Source: CAZESS01 sp964414415
GTDB taxonomy: Archaea; Thermoplasmatota; E2; UBA202; DSCA01
Assembly (NCBI GenBank): GCA_964414415.1
Contig: CAYPWJ010000028.1
Span: 1 to 14,413 of the forward strand
Length of the DNA stretch: 14,413 nt
Reading direction: 5' to 3'
A program made the position numbers and the translations under genes. The notes under the pieces were generated by a model, which was given only the letters and a program-made list of their open reading frames with translations, did not search any database and was not told where the DNA came from. This document shows positions 1 to 6,624 of this stretch, piece after piece (the first letter of the stretch is position 1; each line of letters begins with the position of its first letter).

Positions 1-54
1 GCGGCCGTCGTCTTCGCCATCGGCGTCGCCATCACCACCTGGAAGGAAGAATAG
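1..54 (+). CDS. C-terminal end of a probable membrane protein (partial)
   Basis: Reading frame 1 is open from the window edge to a TAG at 52-54. It encodes 17 residues, AAVVFAIGVAITTWKEE. The hydrophobic run followed by a short charged tail looks like the last transmembrane helix of an integral membrane protein. Nothing more can be said about function because the gene starts outside the window. Its stop codon directly abuts the stop codon of the convergent gene at 55, with no bases between. The GC-rich codon use resembles that of the neighbours, which supports real coding, but 17 residues are weak evidence. Confidence 0.5.
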   Translation, partial: AAVVFAIGVAITTWKEE

Positions 55-513
55 CTACCGCACGCCCGGATGGACCCGTCGGAGCAGCGTCTTTGCCTCC
101 TTGGGTTCCATGGAGGTGAAGGAGTACGTCTCCTTGCCGCCGCTCCACTTGATGCGAAGCTTGTGGGGACGCCGTCGTTCATCGTCATAGGAAGCCTGCT
201 TGACCCTGATGGATGCTATCTCGCGGGCAGGAATCATAAAGTTGCCGGGTGTCTCCGCCAGGATGTCGGCGGGATGCATGGCATGGTAGCGCTGATGCAG
301 CGAGTGTCCTGACGTCATGGTGGCAAGGGTGCGCTTCAGTATTCCTTCATTTTTGGTTTGCTCGCACACCCGGGCGGCGTGCTCACGCATCATGTCCTTC
401 GTGATCTGTGCCACGATGATGCCCTCGCTGGTGACCACCAAGTTGTGTGCCTTTGTCCCGAAAAAGCCGCTCGTGACGTTGGGAATAACGCCGATGACTG
501 CCTCATTGTGCAT
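55..513 (-). CDS. Hypothetical protein with possible PH/GRAM-like fold
   Basis: The product is 152 residues if translation starts at the ATG at 513, or 155 if it starts at 522. I do not recognise a named family. It has no signal peptide or membrane helix. An N-terminal stretch (about 8-38) alternates hydrophobic and polar residues like beta strands (NLVVTSEGIIVAQIT). The C-terminal half has MIPAREIASIRVKQ, then KLRIKWSGGKETYSF, then a final helix EAKTLLRRV. Strands followed by a closing helix recall PH-like or GRAM-like domains, and this fold guess is inference. The TATA box at 533-545 would place the transcript start near 511-513. That favours the 513 ATG and a leaderless message, although a run of six G just upstream could also act as a ribosome site for it. 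The gene has its own promoter despite following the EF-2 operon by under 40 bases. Confidence 0.72.
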   Translation of the reverse strand: MHNEAVIGVIPNVTSGFFGTKAHNLVVTSEGIIVAQITKDMMREHAARVCEQTKNEGILKRTLATMTSGHSLHQRYHAMHPADILAETPGNFMIPAREIASIRVKQASYDDERRRPHKLRIKWSGGKETYSFTSMEPKEAKTLLRRVHPGVR

Positions 514-530
514 GCCCCCCATCTGAGATG

Positions 531-545
531 ATATATTTAAAAAGA
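531..545 (-). promoter_or_regulatory. TATA-box promoter of the PH-like gene
   Basis: On the minus strand this reads TCTTTTTAAATATAT, a strong archaeal TATA element in otherwise GC-rich DNA. Its centre lies about 25 bases before the ATG at 513 and only about 16 before the ATG at 522. This argues for the downstream start. It lies in the short gap after the coiled-coil membrane gene. Confidence 0.7.
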
Positions 546-551
546 GTGTTT

Positions 552-1076
552 TCAGGATTCGTCTTTTTTCTCTGCTTTCTCGGCTTCCTTCTCCGCCTTC
601 TTGCGGGCTTTCTCCGCCGCCTTCTCGGCCTTCTTTCGAGTCTTGGCTGCTTCCTTGACGGTCTTCTTTTTTGCCTTGGCCTCAGCCTTGGCTTCCTTCT
701 TCCGGGCTTTCGCCAGTTCCTCCGCCGCGACCTGGCGGGTTTCAGCCTCGAGTTCCGCCTCACGTTGCGCGGTCTCTGCAGCGACGCGCTCCCGCTCGAC
801 ATCGGCCCGGATGCGCTCTTGCTCCACTTCCTCCGACACGGCCTCCTCGGCCTCGAGTCCCTCCCGGTAGCGGTAGGTGTAGAAGAGTGCTATGAGCGTG
901 TATATCAACAGCCCGACGCCGATTGGGAGAAACAGCCAGTCGTCGACGGCAACATTTGAGATAACGAGAAAGATGCGGAGTGCCAGCAGCAGCGAGAGCA
1001 GGATGCTGCCCGCCCAGGCGTGGTGATGGAAGCGCTGGTATCGCCGTTTATAGTCCCGCCGCTCCGTCGTGTTCAT
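552..1076 (-). CDS. Two-helix membrane protein with long Lys/Ala/Glu coiled-coil tail
   Basis: The 174-residue protein has a basic, His-containing N-terminus (1-19), two predicted transmembrane helices (about 20-40 and 46-68) and a highly charged tail from about 70 to 174. The tail begins Glu-rich and becomes Lys/Ala-rich (KKAEKAAEKARKKAEKEAEK), without helix breakers, so it should form a long cytoplasmic helix or coiled coil. By the positive-inside rule both ends face the cytoplasm. No family is recognised; such composition attracts false matches to TolA-like or histone-H1-like tails. The start ATG lies 3 bases after the EF-2 stop codon and no TATA box is evident, so it is probably co-transcribed with rpsL-rpsG-fusA. 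A ribosome- or nucleic-acid-facing role is speculation from operon position and the basic tail. Confidence 0.8.
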   Translation of the reverse strand: MNTTERRDYKRRYQRFHHHAWAGSILLSLLLALRIFLVISNVAVDDWLFLPIGVGLLIYTLIALFYTYRYREGLEAEEAVSEEVEQERIRADVERERVAAETAQREAELEAETRQVAAEELAKARKKEAKAEAKAKKKTVKEAAKTRKKAEKAAEKARKKAEKEAEKAEKKDES

Positions 1077-1079
1077 GGG

Positions 1080-3278
1080 CTAGTCCAGGTAATGCTCCGG
1101 TCCCCAGGGCTCGGGCTTCATGCCCTTGCGCTCCCGTATCTTGCGGGTGACTTCGTCCTGCAGGTTCTTCGGCAGCGGCTCGAATCCCATGTTCTCGGTG
1201 TTCCAGAGCACGCGGCCGCCCGTCGCGGAGCGGATCGCCGAGGAAAAACCGAACATCTCTGCCACCGGCGCCTTGCCGTCGATGACCGTCATCTCCTCCT
1301 TGGTCTTCATGTCAAGGATGGTGGCGCGGCGCTGCTGCAGTTCCTTGCTCACGTCGCCCATCAGCTCGTGCGGCACCTCGATGTATATCTTCTGCATCGG
1401 CTCAAGGAGCTTCGTGCCGGCGGCGGTCATGGCGCCATAGATGGCGTTCCGCATCGCCGGGATGATCTGCGCCGGCCCGCGATGGATAGCATCCTCGTGG
1501 AGCTTCGCATCGAGCAGCCGGACCTTGACGCCCATGACGGGCTCGTCGGCCTGCGGGCCGCCCTCCATCACCTCCTCGAAGGCGTCCTTGACAAGCTCGC
1601 GTATCTCGTAGAGATGCTGGATGCCCTTGGAGACGTTGGTCAGGATGTTCTGCCCGGCGAGCATCATGGCGCCCTTCGCCTCCTTTTTCTCCATGCCGAG
1701 CTCCTGCAGCTTCTTGGCAGCCTCCTTGCTGTGCTTCTTCACGTTCTGCGGGATCTCGCCCTCCTTGAGCGCCTGCTGGATATCCTCCCCGAGGGGCTCC
1801 ACCTCGACGAGAAGCTGATTGTGCTTATTGGGGGACTTGCCCATGAACTCGGGGGACGGGCCGTCGACGGTCTCACGGTAGATGACCGTCGGCTCAGACG
1901 TCACGACGTCGACCTTGTGGTCGTGGATGAGGCGATGTTCCGTCACCTCGAGATGGAGCTCGCCCATCCCGCTCATCAGGTACTCGCCGGATTCCTCGTC
2001 GATGTTCACCACGATTGAGGGATCGCTCTTCGACGCGCTCCGCAGAGCCTTCACCAGCTTCGGGAGGTCGGAGGGACGCTTGGCCTCCACCTTCACCGTT
2101 ACCACGGGCTCCGAGATGTGCTTTATCTGCTCAAACGCCTCCATGTCCTCCTCGCTCGTGACGGTTGACCCAGCGATGGCGTCACGGAGGCCGGTGACCG
2201 CGACGATGTTGCCGGCCTCGACCTCCTGCACCGGGATGCGGTCGTTCCCCACCATGATGGCCACCTGCTGCGTCCGGTATTTCTTGGGCATACCGCTGAT
2301 GTAGACCTCTTCCCCCTCATGAATGCTGCCGCCGTAGACGCGGCCGAACGCGACCTCGCCGGCGTGTGGATCCATGATGATCTTGGTGATCATGATAGCC
2401 AGCGGCCCGTCGGAGTCACAGTTAAGCATCGTCTCGCCGACCTTCGACTCCAGGTCGCCCTTCCATATCACGGGGATACGATACTTCTGCGCCACCTCCG
2501 GATTCGGCAGATGGTCGATGACCATGTCCAGCGCTACCTCGTGGATGGGCAGCTGCTTGGCCAGCTTCTTTTCCTCGTCGTTCTTACAGTACTCGTAGAT
2601 GTCCTTGAACGTTATACCCGTCTTCTCCATGTAGGGCTTCGAGATCGCCCAGTTATGCAGCGCGCTGCCGAAGATGACGCTGCCGTCCTCCACGCTGACC
2701 TTCCAGTCTTCCTCCTCATAGAGGTCAGGGGCAAGCTTCTTGATGCGGTCGTTGACCTCGTTGATGATGTTGACGAACTGCGCCTGCATCTCGTTGAAAT
2801 CCATCTTCAGCTCGTTGATGAGCCGGTCGACCTTGTTGACCAGCAGCACCGGCTTCACTTTTTCGCGGAGCGCTTGCCGCAGCACTGTCTCCGTCTGCGG
2901 CATCACGCCCTCGACGGCGCAGACCACCACGATGCCGCCGTCCACGGCGCGCATCGCCCTGGTAACGTCGCCGCCGAAGTCGACGTGGCCCGGCGTGTCA
3001 ATCAGGTTTACGAGGTACTCGTCGCCCTCGAACTCGTGGACCATCGACGCCGACGCGGAGTTGATGGTGATACCGCGGTCCTGCTCCTGTTCATCGAAAT
3101 CGAGCGCGAGCTGCTCGCCGGCCAGCTCCTCGGATATCATGCCGCAGCCGGCCAGCAGGTTGTCCGAAAACGTCGTCTTGCCGTGGTCGATATGTGCGAT
3201 GACGCCGATGTCGCGTATCCTGTCCAGCTTCCTGCGCAGCTCATGCGCCTTCTTAACATTTTCTTCCTTTCGTCCCAT
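1080..3278 (-). CDS. fusA: Translation elongation factor aEF-2
   Basis: EF-2 is the GTPase that moves tRNAs and mRNA through the ribosome after each peptide bond. The 732 residues match the usual archaeal length. The G domain shows the P-loop AHIDHGKTT (28-36), the switch I region DRGITI (67-72), DTPGH (94-98) and NKVD (148-151). Domain IV carries DAIHRGPAQ, where His599 corresponds to the histidine that archaea and eukaryotes convert to diphthamide (His600 in Pyrococcus horikoshii). Domain V follows and the protein ends in a conserved-looking EHYLD. The start ATG is 5 bases after the uS7 stop. A ribosome site GGTGA (3288-3284) overlaps that stop codon, which suggests translational coupling. 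The EF-1A and uS10 genes that often follow EF-2 in Euryarchaeota are absent here. Confidence 0.98.
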   Translation of the reverse strand: MGRKEENVKKAHELRRKLDRIRDIGVIAHIDHGKTTFSDNLLAGCGMISEELAGEQLALDFDEQEQDRGITINSASASMVHEFEGDEYLVNLIDTPGHVDFGGDVTRAMRAVDGGIVVVCAVEGVMPQTETVLRQALREKVKPVLLVNKVDRLINELKMDFNEMQAQFVNIINEVNDRIKKLAPDLYEEEDWKVSVEDGSVIFGSALHNWAISKPYMEKTGITFKDIYEYCKNDEEKKLAKQLPIHEVALDMVIDHLPNPEVAQKYRIPVIWKGDLESKVGETMLNCDSDGPLAIMITKIIMDPHAGEVAFGRVYGGSIHEGEEVYISGMPKKYRTQQVAIMVGNDRIPVQEVEAGNIVAVTGLRDAIAGSTVTSEEDMEAFEQIKHISEPVVTVKVEAKRPSDLPKLVKALRSASKSDPSIVVNIDEESGEYLMSGMGELHLEVTEHRLIHDHKVDVVTSEPTVIYRETVDGPSPEFMGKSPNKHNQLLVEVEPLGEDIQQALKEGEIPQNVKKHSKEAAKKLQELGMEKKEAKGAMMLAGQNILTNVSKGIQHLYEIRELVKDAFEEVMEGGPQADEPVMGVKVRLLDAKLHEDAIHRGPAQIIPAMRNAIYGAMTAAGTKLLEPMQKIYIEVPHELMGDVSKELQQRRATILDMKTKEEMTVIDGKAPVAEMFGFSSAIRSATGGRVLWNTENMGFEPLPKNLQDEVTRKIRERKGMKPEPWGPEHYLD

Positions 3279-3283
3279 TTATT

Positions 3284-3856
3284 TCACCGTGCACTCTTGG
3301 CAACCTGTTCCTTCTGCACTTTCTTGTTCACCGCATACGACGACGGGTCGTCGTTCGCCGCCGTCATCAGCTCGTTGGCAAGCGCCTCCTCGACGCTCCG
3401 GGTGCTCCCCGACGAGGTCTCGATGGCGCCTTTGCCCAAATTGCGCAGGGCGATATCCAGCCGCCGCAAGGGAGCCGTGTCGACAGCCTGCGGCACGTAG
3501 ATGCCGGACAGAAACAGGCGGGTTGCCTCCTCCCGTGGCGCAGAGTTCTCGATGGCGCGCACCAGCACCTGGATCGGGTTCTCGTCGGTCTTGTCGTGAA
3601 TGATGGCAAATGCCTCGCGGACGACGTTGATGGCCTTCATCTTCTTGCCCGTATAGGGGCCCGTCCGCATGAGGTTGTTGATGAGACGCTCGATGATGGA
3701 GAGATTGGCTTTCTTGAACCGGCGGTTTGCATGCCGGGCATGCTGATGGATCTGCCGCGAGTCAAGGTTCATGTAGCGGGCCAGCCCGCGGTCCTCGATG
3801 ACGATGTCATCGATGTCATACTTGCCGAACAACGGGGGAATCTTTTTCTCAGGCAT
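3284..3856 (-). CDS. rpsG: Small ribosomal subunit protein uS7
   Basis: uS7 nucleates assembly of the 30S head by binding the 3' domain of 16S rRNA and lies near the E site. The 190-residue product has archaeal-type features: an N-terminal extension before the core (MPEKKIPPLFGKYDI), the core motif ENPIQVLVRAIENSAPREE (92-110) and the C-terminal AVNKKVQKEQVAKSAR. An in-frame ATG 13 codons upstream (3895) would run back into the end of rpsL and lacks family resemblance. The ATG at 3856, 4 bases after the rpsL stop, is therefore preferred. It is the middle gene of the rpsL-rpsG-fusA operon. Confidence 0.96.
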   Translation of the reverse strand: MPEKKIPPLFGKYDIDDIVIEDRGLARYMNLDSRQIHQHARHANRRFKKANLSIIERLINNLMRTGPYTGKKMKAINVVREAFAIIHDKTDENPIQVLVRAIENSAPREEATRLFLSGIYVPQAVDTAPLRRLDIALRNLGKGAIETSSGSTRSVEEALANELMTAANDDPSSYAVNKKVQKEQVAKSAR

Positions 3857-3860
3857 CGTA

Positions 3861-4289
3861 TCAGCGCACCGGCTTCTCCACTTTCCCCTTGACAAGTTCC
3901 TTCAGGGAGACGTTGTTGACCTTGATGACCTTGAAGCGGACGCCGGGGATGTCACCGTACGATTTCCCCATGGCACCGCCGATGCCCTCGATGAGCACCT
4001 CGTCGTGCTCGTCGATAAACGTGATCGCCCGGTCGCCGGGGACAAACGCTGTCACCATCCGGCCGTTCTTGATGAGCTGCACACGCACACATTTCCGGAT
4101 GGCGGAGTTCGGCTGTTTCGCCTCGATACCCACCTTCTCGATGACGATGCCGCGTCCCTGCGGCGCACCCTCCAATGGGTCGGTCCGCTTCTTCAGGTTT
4201 AATGCGCGGCGTTTGTACTGCATGTCAGACCAGCGGAACTTCTGACGGTCGCGCTTCAGCTTCCGAGCTGCGTTCATTCCTTTGCCCAT
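3861..4289 (-). CDS. rpsL: Small ribosomal subunit protein uS12
   Basis: uS12 sits at the decoding centre of the 30S subunit and affects accuracy of tRNA selection. The 142 residues fit the archaeal/eukaryotic form (MGKGMNAARKLKRDRQKFRW at the N-terminus). The conserved decoding loop KQPNSAIRKCVRVQL lies at 58-72 and the second loop containing PGD at 84-86. The ATG at 4289 is preceded by a ribosome site GGTGA (4298-4294). The gene is first in its operon, with a TATA box about 35-45 bases upstream. In many Euryarchaeota it instead follows rpl30e and nusA in the RNA polymerase operon; here a divergent hydrolase occupies that place. Confidence 0.97.
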   Translation of the reverse strand: MGKGMNAARKLKRDRQKFRWSDMQYKRRALNLKKRTDPLEGAPQGRGIVIEKVGIEAKQPNSAIRKCVRVQLIKNGRMVTAFVPGDRAITFIDEHDEVLIEGIGGAMGKSYGDIPGVRFKVIKVNNVSLKELVKGKVEKPVR

Positions 4290-4321
4290 GATTTCACCAA
4301 TTTGATGGCTAATATGCTCCT

Positions 4322-4334
4322 CCTATTTAATCAT
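4322..4334 (-). promoter_or_regulatory. TATA-box promoter of the rpsL-rpsG-fusA operon
   Basis: On the minus strand the element reads ATGATTAAATAGG. A start about 25 bases downstream (near 4302) would leave a leader of about 13 bases containing the GGTGA ribosome site of rpsL. No gene on this strand precedes it within 700 bases, so this is the likely main operon promoter. Confidence 0.65.
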
Positions 4335-4379
4335 AACGGGTATGACCACGGAGCAGCAAGGTAGCAATGCGAGCGCCAC

Positions 4380-4391
4380 ATTTATAAATTG
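4380..4391 (+). promoter_or_regulatory. TATA-box promoter of the alpha/beta hydrolase gene
   Basis: The element ATTTATAAATTG is a near-consensus archaeal TATA box. It is centred about 35 bases before the ATG at 4420, predicting a start near 4411 and a leader of about 9 bases. The core ATTTATAAAT is self-complementary. Position alone rules out the in-frame ATG at 4342, which lies upstream of the promoter. An imperfect hairpin (arms CCGCT at 4397-4401 and AGCGG at 4409-4413) lies between box and gene; its significance is unclear. Confidence 0.7.
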
Positions 4392-4419
4392 CTGTCCCGC
4401 TTTCACCGAGCGGCATACA

Positions 4420-5067
4420 ATGAAAGAGCTCACCCTGATGGACGGAGCGATACAGGCCGTGGCGCACATCGCCGCCCCGGAGCGATGGATCATCTGCTCC
4501 CACGGCCTCTACTCCAGCAAAGACAGCGACAAATATGTCACGCTGGCGGAGATGGCCAACGAGCGCGGCATCTCGCTGCTCAGGTTCGACCACCGCGGCT
4601 GCGGCCAAAGCGACGGCTCATTTGCCGGCTCCACGCTGAGCCGGCGCATCGAAGACATGCAGGCTGCCATCGAATGGACACGCCGCACCTACCCTGCAGA
4701 CATCGCCCTGTTCGGCTCCTCGTTCGGCGGCATGGTCTCCATCCTGGCAGCCGACAGCGACGTCAAAGCGCTGGCGCTCATGTCCACGCCCTATGAAATC
4801 CGGGAGGACCTCGGGATGGACGAGGCGTTCATGGAGGACCTGCAGCGCTACAGTCTGCTGGACGCCGTCGCGTCGGTGCCGCCGGTGCTCGTCATGCACG
4901 GCCGGAGCGATGAGCTGGTGCCAGTCGCGCATGCACGGGCGTTGTATCGCCATGCCCGGGGAGAGAAAAAACGCGTGTTGTATGACACGGGCCACCGGTT
5001 TTCTGATGACGCTGCACGGAAGAAGGCGCTTACGGCGGCGCTCGACTGGATCGTGATGCGTGTTTAG
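4420..5067 (+). CDS. Alpha/beta hydrolase (serine esterase/acyltransferase-like)
   Basis: The 215-residue single-domain alpha/beta hydrolase probably acts in the cytoplasm on an ester, thioester or similar bond; the substrate cannot be read from sequence. The oxyanion-hole motif is SHGL (27-30). The strand-turn FDHRGCGQSDG (57-66) is typical of the superfamily. The nucleophile elbow GSSFGG places Ser101 as catalytic base carrier, and Asp164 (GRSDELVP) and His192 (GHRFSDD) complete the triad. There is no signal peptide. The start at 4420 is chosen because the TATA box lies directly upstream; the open frame extends to 4342 but those residues have no family resemblance. The gene is divergent from rpsL. 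Its stop overlaps by 4 bases the end of the convergent small membrane protein. It resembles cytosolic 'dienelactone hydrolase/peptidase S9-like' small esterases, but no finer assignment is justified. Confidence 0.88.
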   Translation: MKELTLMDGAIQAVAHIAAPERWIICSHGLYSSKDSDKYVTLAEMANERGISLLRFDHRGCGQSDGSFAGSTLSRRIEDMQAAIEWTRRTYPADIALFGSSFGGMVSILAADSDVKALALMSTPYEIREDLGMDEAFMEDLQRYSLLDAVASVPPVLVMHGRSDELVPVAHARALYRHARGEKKRVLYDTGHRFSDDAARKKALTAALDWIVMRV

Positions 5068-5327
5068 GGTGAACGTTGGCGCCGTAGCTCGGTGACCGTC
5101 CGGCAGTCGAGCATGACGAAGGCGTAATCGATGAGCGTTTTCAGCGACGAGGCGAACAGGCCGACGATGAGGCCGAAGATCTGGCCGCCCATCAACTGCC
5201 AGATGATTTCTCCAACGATGGCGGGCAGTATCCATACGGGGATCATGACCTTCCAGCGGGGGTGCAGGTGTATCTTCATGCTGGTCCACCTGATGTCAGC
5301 CCGCCAGACGTTGTATTTCCTGAGCAT
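5064..5327 (-). CDS. Small membrane protein of unknown function
   Basis: The 87-residue product has a basic N-terminal segment (1-26) and a hydrophobic region from about 27 to 62 that can form two short membrane helices (MIPVWILPAIVGEIIWQL and then GQIFGLIVGLFASSL), with a charged C-terminus. No family is recognised. The ATG at 5327 is supported by the ribosome site GAGGA (5335-5331), three bases before the start, and a TATA box at 5371-5382. A second in-frame ATG at codon 17 (5279) would still leave both helices. Its TAA stop overlaps the TAG stop of the convergent hydrolase gene by a few bases. Confidence 0.7.
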   Translation of the reverse strand: MLRKYNVWRADIRWTSMKIHLHPRWKVMIPVWILPAIVGEIIWQLMGGQIFGLIVGLFASSLKTLIDYAFVMLDCRTVTELRRQRSP

Positions 5328-5370
5328 CGTTCCTCGTCAACGCACGATTTTCATTTACAATGATGTTAAC

Positions 5371-5382
5371 CGTATAAAAAAA
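5371..5382 (-). promoter_or_regulatory. TATA-box promoter of the small membrane protein gene
   Basis: On the minus strand this reads TTTTTTTATACG in a local AT-rich patch. A start about 25 bases downstream would fall near 5350, giving a leader of about 23 bases that includes the GAGGA ribosome site. Confidence 0.6.
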
Positions 5383-5408
5383 TATTGATTTATCTCTGCC
5401 GTGCGGGG

Positions 5409-5427
5409 CTGCAGCCATCTGCTGCAG
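5409..5427. repeat. Inverted repeat (7-bp perfect arms)
   Basis: The arms CTGCAGC (5409-5415) and GCTGCAG (5421-5427) are exact complements around a 5-base loop. The hairpin lies in the 156-base gap between the small membrane gene and tRNA-Cys, about 57 bases beyond the tRNA 3' end. It has no T-run on either side, so it is not an obvious terminator. It could be an operator upstream of the small gene's TATA box or simply chance. Confidence 0.5.
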
Positions 5428-5483
5428 AGACTGCCTGTGACCGGCCGATAATCATATCCCTCCTGTACGTCCATAGAATGGAG

Positions 5484-5554
5484 AGGGCGGGGCGGGAGTT
5501 GAACCCGCGTATGCGGATCTGCAATCCGCCACCTCGCCTCTAGGTTACCCGCCC
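5484..5554 (-). tRNA. tRNA-Cys (anticodon GCA)
   Basis: The minus strand folds into a complete cloverleaf of 71 bases. The acceptor stem is GGGCGGG (5554-5548) paired with CCCGCCC (5491-5485). The D stem is ACCT/AGGT. The anticodon stem GCGGA/TCCGC surrounds the loop TTGCAGA, with anticodon GCA at 5522-5520. The variable loop has four bases. The T stem GCGGG/CCCGC surrounds TTCAACT. The discriminator is U (5484), the identity base expected for tRNA-Cys. The 3' CCA is not encoded and no intron is present. All stems pair without mismatch, so it should be functional. Confidence 0.97.
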
Positions 5555-5584
5555 TGCCGGGCTATGCAGGGTAACATGGAGGAC

Positions 5585-5595
5585 GAGTTTTTAAC
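5585..5595 (-). promoter_or_regulatory. Probable TATA-box promoter of tRNA-Cys
   Basis: On the minus strand the element reads GTTAAAAACTC, centred about 36 bases upstream of the mature tRNA 5' end. This would give a 5' leader of roughly ten bases for RNase P to remove. Confidence 0.5.
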
Positions 5596-5629
5596 GTTTT
5601 GCTCACCGAGACTCCAAGTCAATACGGCA

Positions 5630-5640
5630 ACTTTTTTTAG
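5630..5640 (+). promoter_or_regulatory. Possible TATA-like element of the EamA transporter gene
   Basis: The sequence ACTTTTTTTAG is T-rich but not a canonical TATA box. Its centre is 26 bases before the ATG at 5662, the spacing expected for a leaderless transcript. This agrees with the pattern at other genes here. Confidence 0.42.
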
Positions 5641-5647
5641 CCGCGTG

Positions 5648-5666
5648 GGCATCCACTGTGGATGCC
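5648..5666. promoter_or_regulatory. Perfect 19-bp palindrome over the EamA start: candidate operator
   Basis: GGCATCCACTGTGGATGCC consists of two exactly complementary 9-base arms around a single T. It begins just after the presumed TATA element and covers the predicted transcription start and the start codon (5662-5664). A one-base loop cannot form a useful RNA hairpin, so a DNA site for a symmetric dimeric repressor is the better reading. Binding there would block polymerase. No regulator gene is visible nearby. Confidence 0.6.
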
Positions 5667-6594
5667 ATCGACCGCGAGCATGAGCGAAGCCGGCGCGTCG
5701 TCCCTGCCATCCGCCGTTCTGATATCGCTGCCAGTCGTCGGGTGGTCGCTTGCATTTCCATTGATAAAGATAGCGCTGGAGGACCTGTCGTGGGTCAACC
5801 TGACCGTCCTCCGCTTCGTCGTGGCCTGCACCGTGCTGCTGGTGCTGCTCGGGATGCAGCGGCATCGGTTTCCGCTGCCGAGATGGCGGGAGCTGCCGGG
5901 GCTGTTTCTGCTGGGCTTTTTCGGCATCATCGTCTACCATCTCGGCCTCAACTACGGGGAGCAGTATGTGTCGCCGGGTGCGGCCAGCCTCATCGTGGCG
6001 ACCATCCCCGTCTTCGTGGTCATGCTGGCCGCGGTGTTTCTCGACGAGGGTATCGGCGGCTGGAAGCTGCTCGGCGTCGGGCTGTCGCTGTCGGGCGTCG
6101 CGGTGCTCTCACTCTGGGGAACCGGCACCGCATCGATAGAGGTCGACTATGTGCTGGGCGCCCTTGCGGTGCTCGTTGCCGCCGTGATGGGAGCGCTGTA
6201 CATCGTGGCTGGCAAACGCATGCTCCGGCGGTATTCGCCGCTGTCGCTGACTGTCTACGCGATGCTGCTCGGCAGCCTCGGGCTGCTTCCCGCTGTCGAC
6301 GGCTCACTCGTCCGGCAGGTGCGGCATCTGTCGCTCCATGCAGCGGGAGCAGTCCTGTTCCTTGGCCTGTTCTCCACCGTGGTGAGCTACCTGCTGTGGT
6401 ACGTGGCGCTACAGCGGCAGTCCGCCTCGTCGCTGAGCGTGTATCTCTATGTCATCCCGGTCGTCGCGACGCTGCTCAGCTGGATGCTGTTCGGCGACGC
6501 GATAACGCCGATGTATCTGCTGGGCGGCATCCTGGTCATCGCGGGCGTGACCATCGTCAACCAGCGGCGGACAGCACGGCGAGGTATCCAGTGA
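5662..6594 (+). CDS. EamA-family (DMT superfamily) transporter
   Basis: The 310-residue integral membrane protein has about ten hydrophobic helices, arranged as two EamA repeats (roughly 15-140 and 150-300), the normal layout of the drug/metabolite transporter superfamily. Typical features include FPLIKIALEDLSWVNLTVLRF in the first repeat, NYGEQYVSPGAASLIVATIPVFV near residues 97-117, and in the second repeat ALQRQSASSLSVYLYVIPVVATLLSW. Members export amino acids, nucleosides, sugars or small toxic molecules; the substrate cannot be told from sequence. The start at 5662 fits a leaderless transcript, and an alternative ATG lies at 5680. It is immediately upstream of and co-directional with the radical SAM gene, though that gene has its own promoter. 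Exporting the product of that cluster is a plausible role, but inference. Confidence 0.9.
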   Translation: MPSTASMSEAGASSLPSAVLISLPVVGWSLAFPLIKIALEDLSWVNLTVLRFVVACTVLLVLLGMQRHRFPLPRWRELPGLFLLGFFGIIVYHLGLNYGEQYVSPGAASLIVATIPVFVVMLAAVFLDEGIGGWKLLGVGLSLSGVAVLSLWGTGTASIEVDYVLGALAVLVAAVMGALYIVAGKRMLRRYSPLSLTVYAMLLGSLGLLPAVDGSLVRQVRHLSLHAAGAVLFLGLFSTVVSYLLWYVALQRQSASSLSVYLYVIPVVATLLSWMLFGDAITPMYLLGGILVIAGVTIVNQRRTARRGIQ

Positions 6595-6613
6595 AACGCA
6601 CACCACAGCGAAC

Positions 6614-6624
6614 GTTTATAAAAA
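6614..6624 (+). promoter_or_regulatory. TATA-box promoter of the radical SAM-methyltransferase genes
   Basis: GTTTATAAAAA is close to the archaeal consensus and is centred 25 bases before the ATG at 6644. That predicts a transcript starting at or next to the start codon (leaderless). Confidence 0.75.

Noticed and set aside
560..760. Repetitive-looking DNA in the coiled-coil gene as a tandem repeat
   Set aside because: The periodicity follows from Lys/Ala/Glu codons; repeat units are not identical at the DNA level.
1020..3500. Long plus-strand open frames (1020-2018, 2319-3500) opposite EF-2 and uS7
   Set aside because: They lie antisense to strongly conserved genes and encode Leu/His/Arg-rich sequence without domains. 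High GC at third codon positions keeps the opposite strand open.
4618..5289. Minus-strand frame of 223 codons opposite the hydrolase
   Set aside because: It is antisense to a hydrolase with a complete catalytic triad and has no recognisable domain.
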